Below are positions 52,252-59,403 of a stretch of DNA of 64,000 bases, in pieces. The translations under genes were made by a program, and so were the position numbers. The DNA comes from Planctomycetota bacterium. Its GTDB lineage: Bacteria > Planctomycetota > UBA1135 > UBA2386. Below the pieces are notes generated by a model that saw only the letters and a program-made list of their open reading frames with translations, searched no databases and had not been told where the DNA came from. The stretch covers positions 354,628 to 418,627 of the forward strand of contig JADJPQ010000009.1 in NCBI GenBank assembly GCA_016713175.1, given 5' to 3'. Positions within the stretch are counted from its first letter, which is position 1, and every line of letters begins with the position of its first letter.

Positions 52252-54363
52252 ATGCGTTTCCTCTTGTCCGCGGCAGTCGCCGCGTCGTCTGCGTTCGTGT
52301 CGGCGCAGGAAGTCCGCATCACCAACCTCGCCGCCAATGCACGCAAGCAATGGGTCGACATTGCAGTACCGCAGACCGATGCGGCGAGTCTGCCGTTGCT
52401 CTGCCGGATCGATCCGCATGGCTTCATCGCGATCAAGGGCGGCAACGTCGGCCAGCACTCGACGATGTTCCACGCGTTGGTCAACATCGGCGGCCGTCAG
52501 ACGTTGACCGGGCGGCTCGCGGCGGTCGCCAGCAATCCGGCGGTGGTGCCGGCGCACGCGGCCTCGGCGTGGGTGACCGACAACCTGCCCGCGACCCAGG
52601 TGATGCCGGTCGTGCTCTCCGGTGGTCAGGAACGGCGGCTCGGCGCCACGACGGTGCGCGAGATCGAGAACAACCAGGTGCGCAAGGTCACGCACACGCG
52701 CGGTCGGATCAACGGCACGCCGCTGGTCTTCGATTCGTGGCAGTACGTCTACGCCAAGCAGGACATGGTGCGCGTCGAGATGACGTTCACCAATTCGGAC
52801 CCGCGCAACGGTGATCTCAGCTTCGTGCCGGACGCGATCTGGCTCGAGACCGGCGAACACCTGGCGATCGAGTATCGGCACCGGCTCGGGCTGATCCAGC
52901 CGTCGCGGCAAACCGCGAACGCCAGTCACCCGAGCTACGGCAAATGGGTGCAGCTGCTGACCCCGCGCCGGACGATGGGTCGCGGCGAGAGTCTGTACTT
53001 CACCGGTTGCATGCTGTGCCTCGCGCAGACAGGCGGCGCGACGACGACGAGCTACACGGCCAATCAGGTGACGATGACGCTCACCGGCACCGAACGCATC
53101 AACACGCTGACGGCGGCGCTGACCGCGCCGGTGGTCGGCATCAGCACCGGCTGGGACGGCAAATGGCTGGCGTTCGGCGTCACGCCCGAGGTTCCGCCGG
53201 CCTTCGTCGGCACCGGCGGATGGGCCAGCGCCGATGCGAGTGCGACGAGCTTCACCAGTCTGCTCGGCGTGGCCGCGGATCTCTATGTGCAACGACCGCG
53301 CAGCCTCAACCGCGGCGCCGGGACCACCGGCGCGCAAGAGGACTTCGGGGCCTGCAAAGGCGCCTACGCGGTCACCGTGGGTGATCCGCGCTATCTCTGG
53401 GAGGTCGGCTACTCGGTCGCCGAGCCGTTCTTCCGGCCGTTCCACTATCGCGAGGCGGATGGTACGCCGCTGCTGCAGCGCAACCACCTCGGCATGCGCA
53501 CGTGGAGCCAGCTCATCAATTGCCGTACGACGCAGGACTGCGTTGGTCTGACCTGCCCGCTGCCGTATTCCTGGCCGGACAACGATTGGTCCGCCTATGA
53601 CGATCAGCACCGGTCGCACAACAATCTGAACATGCTGTTGGCGCTGACCGGCAGCCACGCGCTGCGGGCGCTGATCAAAGACCTGACCGAGATCGACCAG
53701 ACGCAGGAACCCAACCGGATCGACGCGCCGCGAGGGGAAGGCCGATTGCACATGGCCTGGGCCAACATGATGCTGCTGCTCGATGAGCCGACCGACCGCG
53801 CCAACCTGTTGGCGCACATGGGGCGGCGAGTGGCCGTTGCGCAGAACGTCTGGCTCGGCCGCAACTTCGTCGGCAATGCGGCGAAGCCGGTCCGGATCCT
53901 GGCGACCGGCACCGACAACACGTTCCGCGAAGCGTCGACCAACACGCCGGTGCCGGCGATCATCGTCTGGGAACACGCGATCGCGACGATGGGCTACTAC
54001 GCAGCGTGGCGCGTGACCGGTGACACGCGGTGCCGCGACATGGCGCGCGAACTCAGCAAGGTGATCGTCAACCACTGCATCTTCCGGGACACCGCGGGTG
54101 CTTGGATCGCCTGCACGGCGGTGCGCTACCTGCAGGGCACGCAAGAAGGCAATGCGTTGCCGGCGAGCACCTACTACGTCGGCAGTCCGGACATCCATAT
54201 CGGCGTCAGTTTCTGGAGCTGGATCTTCCCGGCGGTGCTGATCTGCCGCGATCTGCACTCGACCGACACGGCGTTGGTGAATCGGTGCAACCAGATCGTC
54301 ACCGGCATGGGTGCGCCGGATTCGTGGCAACGGTCGGAGTGGTGGGCGGTGTTGCCGCGCTGA
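52252..54363 (+). CDS. Large exported protein of unknown function
   Basis: 703 residues from the ATG at 52252, which opens a signal peptide (MRFLLSAAVAASSAFVSAQ). The first half is beta-rich (VRITNLAANARKQWVDIAVP, AIWLETGEHLAIEYRHRLGL). The second half is rich in helix-forming and aromatic residues (WPDNDWSAYDDQHRSHNNLN, MLLALTGSHALRALIKDLTE, WEHAIATMGYYAAWRVTGDT). That is the pattern of a beta-sandwich followed by an alpha/alpha-toroid, as in some polysaccharide lyases and hydrolases. No catalytic signature is certain. It stands alone on the plus strand. Confidence 0.7.
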   Translation: MRFLLSAAVAASSAFVSAQEVRITNLAANARKQWVDIAVPQTDAASLPLLCRIDPHGFIAIKGGNVGQHSTMFHALVNIGGRQTLTGRLAAVASNPAVVPAHAASAWVTDNLPATQVMPVVLSGGQERRLGATTVREIENNQVRKVTHTRGRINGTPLVFDSWQYVYAKQDMVRVEMTFTNSDPRNGDLSFVPDAIWLETGEHLAIEYRHRLGLIQPSRQTANASHPSYGKWVQLLTPRRTMGRGESLYFTGCMLCLAQTGGATTTSYTANQVTMTLTGTERINTLTAALTAPVVGISTGWDGKWLAFGVTPEVPPAFVGTGGWASADASATSFTSLLGVAADLYVQRPRSLNRGAGTTGAQEDFGACKGAYAVTVGDPRYLWEVGYSVAEPFFRPFHYREADGTPLLQRNHLGMRTWSQLINCRTTQDCVGLTCPLPYSWPDNDWSAYDDQHRSHNNLNMLLALTGSHALRALIKDLTEIDQTQEPNRIDAPRGEGRLHMAWANMMLLLDEPTDRANLLAHMGRRVAVAQNVWLGRNFVGNAAKPVRILATGTDNTFREASTNTPVPAIIVWEHAIATMGYYAAWRVTGDTRCRDMARELSKVIVNHCIFRDTAGAWIACTAVRYLQGTQEGNALPASTYYVGSPDIHIGVSFWSWIFPAVLICRDLHSTDTALVNRCNQIVTGMGAPDSWQRSEWWAVLPR

Positions 54364-54386
54364 GCCGCCGGCCGACGTTCGTTCGA

Positions 54387-54794
54387 CTACAGATCATCGG
54401 GCAGTTTGTCCGGCACTCGCCGCTTGCCGCCCTTCTCGATGCTCTCGCGAACCAGCACCAGGATCGCCCCGTACGGCACGACCAGGTAGTTCTCGTCCTC
54501 GAACGTGATCTCGATCGCCGCCTTGCGGAAGAACAGCGCGAAATCCCCGAGCGCCACCTGCATCGGCATGAAGCGCGGCGAGCGGTAGCCCTCTTTCCAG
54601 GGCTCGTGTTCTTCGCTCGGTGGCGGCAGCGGCTGCCCCGGTCCGATGGCGACGATGTGGCCGCTGCGGACGTCTTCTTTTTCCATGACGCCGGCCGGCA
54701 GGAACAGCCCGACCTTGGTCTTGGTCTCGCCCTTCTCGGGTGCGATCAGCACGCGGTCACCGACGACCAGCAGTTCCTTGGCGCCTTTCTTCAT
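54387..54794 (-). CDS. GroES-like co-chaperonin family protein
   Basis: 135 residues from the ATG at 54792-54794. GroES-like features: KELLVVGDRVLIAPEKGETK and GLFLPAGVMEKEDVRSGHIV at the N-terminus, and ITFEDENYLVVPYGAILVLV near the end. Between them lies an insertion of about 25 residues (PPPSEEHEPWKEGYRSPRFM), and the C-terminus has a charged tail (RESIEKGGKRRVPDKLPDD). True GroES is about 95-100 residues and sits before groEL; neither holds here. It is probably a divergent GroES-fold protein of unknown client. Confidence 0.8.
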   Translation of the reverse strand: MKKGAKELLVVGDRVLIAPEKGETKTKVGLFLPAGVMEKEDVRSGHIVAIGPGQPLPPPSEEHEPWKEGYRSPRFMPMQVALGDFALFFRKAAIEITFEDENYLVVPYGAILVLVRESIEKGGKRRVPDKLPDDL

Positions 54795-54871
54795 CGCGCG
54801 GCACGATAGCCGAACGTGCGCTCGTGTCACCCTGCTGCATCCGCAACGCCGAGGGCGGCGAACAGGTCGTC

Positions 54872-56332
54872 GTGAACGGCGTGCCGGCCGACCGGATCCA
54901 GCAAGGAAACGACCGACCGCTCCGGCGCGACGGTGAATTCGTGCTGTACTGGATGGTGGCGGCCCGGCGTCGACGGGCCAACTTCGGCTTGCAGCGGGCC
55001 GTCGAGCTGGCGCGCGAGCTCGATCGGCCGCTGGTGGTCCTGGAAGCACTGCGGTGTGACTACCGCTGGGCGAGCGATCGACTGCATGCGTTCGTGCTGC
55101 AGGGCATGCGGGATCACGTCGCCGACTTCGCCGACAGCGGCGCGCTGTACTGGCCGTACGTGGAACCCGAACCCAGGGCCGGCCGAGGTCTGCTGCAGGC
55201 GCTCGGCGAACGGGCGTGCGCGGTCGTCACCGATCGGTTTCCGACGTTCTTCCTGCCGCGGATGATCGCGGTTGCCGCGGCGCGGTTGCCGGTGCGGCTG
55301 GAGCTCGTCGACAGCAATGGCCTGCTGCCGCTGCAAGCTGCCGAACGGCCGTTCGCCCGTGCCGTCGACTTTCGCCGCTGGTTGCAGAAGCATCTGGCGC
55401 CACACCTGCAGCGCTTTCCGGTCGGGGATCCGCTGCGAGCGAAGTTGCCGGCGGCGCCGTCGATGCCGGCTGCGATCGCCCGGCGCTGGCCGGCGGCAAC
55501 GGCGGCACTGCTCGAGGGGACGGCGACGGCGCTGCGCGCGTTGCCGATCGATCATGCGGTTCCGCCCGCTCCGTTCGAAGGTGGGCGAGTGGCGGCCGGC
55601 GCGACGCTGCGGACGTTCCTGGCGGGACGCCTGGCGCGGTATGGCGAGGAACGCAGCGACCCGGACGCCGATGCGGCGAGCGGTCTGTCGCCGTACCTGC
55701 ACTTCGGTCATCTCGGCGCCCACCAGGTGTTCGCGGCGTTGGCCAAGGCCCAGGACTGGTCACCATTGCGGTTGCGCCCCGGCAGCAGCGGACAGCGTGG
55801 CTGGTTCGGCATGGATGCGGCGGCGGAGTCGTTTGCCGATGAGTTCATCACCTGGCGCGAACTCGGCTACGCCGTCGCCGCGCAGGATCCGGCGCACGAT
55901 CGCTACGACGGGTTGCCGACCTGGGCGCAGACGACGCTGGCGGCGCATGCCGGTGATGGGCGAGAACACCTGTACGACCACGAGCAACTCGAGAGTGCCA
56001 GCACACACGATCCGGTCTGGAACGCGGCCCAGAACGAACTGCGCCGGACCGGCCGGATGCACAACTATCTGCGCATGTTGTGGGGCAAGAAGGTGCTGGA
56101 GTGGTCGCCGACGCCGCCGCACGCGTTCGCGCGCCTGCTCGAGCTCAACAACCGCTACGCGCTCGATGGCCGCAACCCGAACTCGTACACCGGCATCTCC
56201 TGGGTGTTCGGCCGCTACGACCGGCCGTGGGCGCCGGAACGGCCGATCTTCGGCGTGATCCGCTACATGAGCTCGACCAACACCGTCAAGAAGTTGCGCA
56301 TGAAGGAATACCTGACGCGGTGGTCGTCGTGA
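54872..56332 (+). CDS. phrB: Class II deoxyribodipyrimidine photolyase
   Basis: About 486 residues with a GTG start at 54872; no ATG lies near. N-terminal part: EFVLYWMVAARRRRANFGLQ and DRPLVVLEALRCDYRWASDR. FAD-binding C-terminal part: FGMDAAAESFADEFITWREL, RTGRMHNYLRMLWGKKVLEW, NNRYALDGRNPNSYTGISWV and RPIFGVIRYMSSTNTVKKLR, all characteristic of class II CPD photolyases. It repairs UV-induced cyclobutane dimers using light. The 3' end overlaps the convergent adenine methylase by 47 bp. Confidence 0.93.
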   Translation: MNGVPADRIQQGNDRPLRRDGEFVLYWMVAARRRRANFGLQRAVELARELDRPLVVLEALRCDYRWASDRLHAFVLQGMRDHVADFADSGALYWPYVEPEPRAGRGLLQALGERACAVVTDRFPTFFLPRMIAVAAARLPVRLELVDSNGLLPLQAAERPFARAVDFRRWLQKHLAPHLQRFPVGDPLRAKLPAAPSMPAAIARRWPAATAALLEGTATALRALPIDHAVPPAPFEGGRVAAGATLRTFLAGRLARYGEERSDPDADAASGLSPYLHFGHLGAHQVFAALAKAQDWSPLRLRPGSSGQRGWFGMDAAAESFADEFITWRELGYAVAAQDPAHDRYDGLPTWAQTTLAAHAGDGREHLYDHEQLESASTHDPVWNAAQNELRRTGRMHNYLRMLWGKKVLEWSPTPPHAFARLLELNNRYALDGRNPNSYTGISWVFGRYDRPWAPERPIFGVIRYMSSTNTVKKLRMKEYLTRWSS

Positions 56333-57383
56333 GCAGAGACGCCAGTTCGCCGTGCAGCGATTCGCGCGCCGCGACGTACAGGTATTCGGTGTTGGTCAGA
56401 TGCGAGACCTTGCCGACCTTCTCGCCCTTGTCGTTGTAGATGCCGATCCGGGCGCCGACGTAGCGTTTGTGATCGAAGGGCAGCGTCAGCACGTGCGCGG
56501 TGCCGCCCCACAGATTCCGCAGCATCGCTTCCATCCGCGCCCGCGGGATGAAGCCTTCGTTGTTGAACGAAACGATGACGACGCGCGCCTGCGTTGCAGT
56601 CAGCACTGCGGTCAGCGCCGCGTCGATGTGCCGCCGCAGGTTGAACGGGCTACGCCGCGGCACGCAATCGGCGCGCTTCATGGCGATGCCGTAGACCGGC
56701 ATCCGGTCCCAGCGCACCAGCGACTCCCAGATGTGGTAGTTGCCGAGATAACTGTGCTTGTTGTACGGCGGGTCCAGGTAGACGACGTCGCCGACCAGTT
56801 CGCGGGCGGCATCGACGGCTTCGCGGCAATGCGCTTCGGCCTTGCCGTGCCGGGCACGCGGCAGCACGTCGGGCATGCGCAGCTCGAGGTCGTTGTGCGA
56901 GCGTGGCGACCATTGCTTCAGGTAGGCCATCTGGACGCCGGTCGTGGAGTCGACTTTGTCGGCTGCCTGCAGCAACGACACGATCAGCACGGCCTCCAGT
57001 TCTGGCGGCAGGTCGCGCGCGGCGATCGCGTCGCGGATCGCGTCGATGCGCGCGCCGTTCTTCGGTTGGAAGAAGCGGGACCGTTCGCACCAGTTCTCGG
57101 TGAAGAACCCGGGCCGACCCGGCAGCCGGTTGAACTCGTCGATCAGGATCCCCGCATCGGCCAGGACGTCGTCGCGGTCGGCCTGCACGTAGCAGCGGGC
57201 CAGCGTTGCGGCGTAGGCGTTGTGGTCGTTGGCCAGCACCTGGTAGCCGCGGGCTTTCAACGCGTGCCCCACGCGCGACGTGCCGGCGAACAGGTCGACC
57301 ACCGTGCGGACGTCGGGGATCCGGTCGACGATCCGACCGATCCACGGCAGCAGCGCGCGCTTGGAACCGATGTACTTGATCAA
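56286..57383 (-). CDS. D12-class N6-adenine DNA methyltransferase
   Basis: 365 residues. Motif order of the alpha-class (Dam/M.FokI) enzymes: N-terminal MIKYIGSKRALLPWIGRIVD, SAM-binding DLFAGTSRVGHALKARGYQV, and catalytic VVYLDPPYNKHSYLGNYHI (DPPY). The middle (FFTENWCERSRFFQPKNGAR) corresponds to the target-recognition side. No restriction endonuclease or specificity subunit lies nearby, so it is an orphan methylase. The recognition site is unknown. Its last 47 bp overlap the photolyase gene on the opposite strand. Confidence 0.92.
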   Translation of the reverse strand: MIKYIGSKRALLPWIGRIVDRIPDVRTVVDLFAGTSRVGHALKARGYQVLANDHNAYAATLARCYVQADRDDVLADAGILIDEFNRLPGRPGFFTENWCERSRFFQPKNGARIDAIRDAIAARDLPPELEAVLIVSLLQAADKVDSTTGVQMAYLKQWSPRSHNDLELRMPDVLPRARHGKAEAHCREAVDAARELVGDVVYLDPPYNKHSYLGNYHIWESLVRWDRMPVYGIAMKRADCVPRRSPFNLRRHIDAALTAVLTATQARVVIVSFNNEGFIPRARMEAMLRNLWGGTAHVLTLPFDHKRYVGARIGIYNDKGEKVGKVSHLTNTEYLYVAARESLHGELASLLTTTTASGIPSCATS

Positions 57384-57432
57384 GTCGCCGGCAGGTTAGT
57401 GGCCGGGAACCAGCCGGAGAACAAGAACGCGT

Positions 57433-58680
57433 TCAGTACCCGTGAAGCGTGGCCTGCAGGTGCTCGTGCAGCCAGGCGCGGCGTTGGCGGGCTGCGGGGT
57501 CGTTGCCCACCAGTCGATCGTGCGACAGCACCCGGCGCAGGCGGGCCAGCACGCGTACGCGCAGTCCGGTCGGCAGCGCCGCGAAGGCTGGCGCATGGAT
57601 CATCGGCGACATCGGCAGCGTGAACAGTCGATCGCGCAGCCACAGCCGACCGAGCTGCCGGCCGGCGGGGTCTTCTGGCCACTGATCGGCGAACGCGCTG
57701 GCGAACTCCGGAGCCGCCACGATGTCGTGTTCGCTCAGCGGCGCCTCGTCGCGCAGCAGCAGCGCCGCCGTGATCTGCCGCGACAGCGATTCGGCGATCC
57801 GGTCGACGAGGTCGTCCCCGCCGTCGTCGGCTGCCGGCGTCCGATCGGCCAGCAGGCAGCGCATCTGCAGGTTGGCGCGGATCAGCAGATTGTGGATCAC
57901 CGCCTGCTGCTCGAACGCGAGCAAGGCGCCGACGTCGCTGGTCGGCAGCAGGTACTGGTTTGGATCGAACCAGTCGCGGAATGCCTGCAGGTCGGTCGGT
58001 GTCGTCGACTTGACCTGCCAGCCGCCGCGTTCATTCGCGCGCGCGATCGCGTTGCCGCGGTGATCGCCGGTGAACGTGCCGGTGACCAGCCAGCCGCCCC
58101 AACGCTCGTGCATCGGCGTCTGCAACGTGATGCCGGTCTCGCCGGCCGCCGCGATCGGCTCGCCGGTGGCATCGGGGAACACCGAACGCAGCAGCAGTCC
58201 TGGTTCGTGATCGGTGCGCGCGGTGCCGTGGCAGCTCAGGCAGGAGTCGTCGCGGCGAAAGCTCGGCCGTTCCGTCGGATCCTGCGGCAAGGTGTAGAAC
58301 ACCATGCCGAGTGCTGGATCGCCGGCGGCGATCTCGAGCACCTTGGCGCCGGGCACGTAGCCGACGTAGACGTCAGGGCCGAAGTACAGCGCCCGTGGAT
58401 TGCGCGGCGAGATGATGGCGCGGTGCAGACTGGTCTTGCTGAACACGACGGTCTGGCTCGACTCCGGTACGCGCAGCGCCTGTAGCACCGCCTTCAGCCG
58501 GCCCTGGCGGCCGGCGACCGGCAGTCCGAGATTGCCCCTGGCCAGCCGGTCGTTCAACGCCGTGATCGCGTTGTCGTCCCTGGCGGTCGCGTAGTGGATC
58601 GGTTCGCGGTCGTGGAAGCCTTGACCGCTGGCGCATGCGGCAAGCAACCACGCGGCGAACATGCGACGGACCGGAAGCAT
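57433..58680 (-). CDS. Monoheme cytochrome-like lipoprotein
   Basis: 415 residues. The N-terminus has a canonical lipobox (AAWLLAACASGQG, Cys after LAA), so a lipoprotein. It holds one c-type heme motif, DDSCLSCHGTART, about a third of the way along, and a conserved-looking block VFSKTSLHRAIISPRNPRAL followed by YFGPDVYVGYVPGAKVLEI. The rest (QQAVIHNLLIRANLQMRCLL) is mostly helical. I associate this family with planctomycetes and no established function. It ends 49 bp before the methylase gene on the same strand. Confidence 0.75.
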   Translation of the reverse strand: MLPVRRMFAAWLLAACASGQGFHDREPIHYATARDDNAITALNDRLARGNLGLPVAGRQGRLKAVLQALRVPESSQTVVFSKTSLHRAIISPRNPRALYFGPDVYVGYVPGAKVLEIAAGDPALGMVFYTLPQDPTERPSFRRDDSCLSCHGTARTDHEPGLLLRSVFPDATGEPIAAAGETGITLQTPMHERWGGWLVTGTFTGDHRGNAIARANERGGWQVKSTTPTDLQAFRDWFDPNQYLLPTSDVGALLAFEQQAVIHNLLIRANLQMRCLLADRTPAADDGGDDLVDRIAESLSRQITAALLLRDEAPLSEHDIVAAPEFASAFADQWPEDPAGRQLGRLWLRDRLFTLPMSPMIHAPAFAALPTGLRVRVLARLRRVLSHDRLVGNDPAARQRRAWLHEHLQATLHGY

Positions 58681-58805
58681 CGGGGCGATTCATCGACATT
58701 GTGCTCCACTGATCCAGGAAGGCCAGCGGGTCCGAAGTTCGTAGCCCGGCTCGTCGACGTGTCCGGCTTTCGGGCACTCGGGCAGATCCCACCTCGGTAC
58801 GCTCT

Positions 58806-58825
58806 TTGACCCGGTGCGCGGTCAA
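58806..58825. promoter_or_regulatory. Inverted repeat just before the sigma factor start
   Basis: TTGACC-N8-GGTCAA, perfect 6-bp arms, ending 14 bp before the GTG start at 58840. The left arm also has the form of a -35 element (TTGAC), but no -10 sequence fits between it and the start. More likely it is a binding site for a dimeric regulator, or it may form a hairpin over the ribosome site. The surrounding space (58681-58839) also serves the divergent lipoprotein gene. Confidence 0.4.
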
Positions 58826-58839
58826 CCGAAGATCCCGTC

Positions 58840-59403
58840 GTGACTCACCCATTGACCCGCATGCTCGCCGAGATCGGGAGCGACCGGCCCGCTGACGAAC
58901 TGGCGATTGCCGGGCTGTACGGGGAGATCCGCCGGCTGGCGCGCCATTGCATGCGCCGCGAGAACGCGGCCCACACGCTGCCGCCGACAGCGCTGGCCAA
59001 CGAGGCGTGGCTGCGCCTGTTCGGTGGCAAGCAAACGACGTTCGCCACGAGTGCCGAGTTTTTTTCGGCAGCCGCGACGACTCTCCGACGCATCCTGATC
59101 GAGCACGGACGTCACAAGGCGCGGCACAAGCGCGGTGGCCGGCTGCAGCGCAGCGAACTGGACACCGACGCGGTCGCGGCGCCCGCCGACGAACGGATGC
59201 TCGAACTCGACGAGGCGCTGCAGCGTCTCGCGACCCTCGACCCGCTCAAGGCCAGACTCGTGGAACTGCGATTCTTCACCGGCTTGTCGATCCCGGAAGC
59301 GGCGGTGCTGCTGGGGATGTCCGAACGTACGGCGGCGCGCGAGTGGCGCGCGGCCCGGGCGTTCCTGCAGTCGGCGCTCGACGGTGAGGCGGTGGACGCG
59401 TGA
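58840..59403 (+). CDS. ECF-like sigma factor (TIGR02999/Sig-70_6 type)
   Basis: 187 residues from a GTG at 58840. It matches the planctomycete-type sigma-70_ECF family: ELAIAGLYGEIRRLARHCMR, TLPPTALANEAWLRLFGG, FFSAAATTLRRILIEHGRHK with KARHKRGG, LDEALQRLATLDPLKARLVE, and a region 4 helix-turn-helix (GLSIPEAAVLLGMSERTAAR, then EWRAARAFL). Its stop codon overlaps the kinase start in GTGA, so the two are translationally coupled. Members of this family are typically found beside Ser/Thr kinases, which may control their activity. Confidence 0.9.
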   Translation: MTHPLTRMLAEIGSDRPADELAIAGLYGEIRRLARHCMRRENAAHTLPPTALANEAWLRLFGGKQTTFATSAEFFSAAATTLRRILIEHGRHKARHKRGGRLQRSELDTDAVAAPADERMLELDEALQRLATLDPLKARLVELRFFTGLSIPEAAVLLGMSERTAAREWRAARAFLQSALDGEAVDA

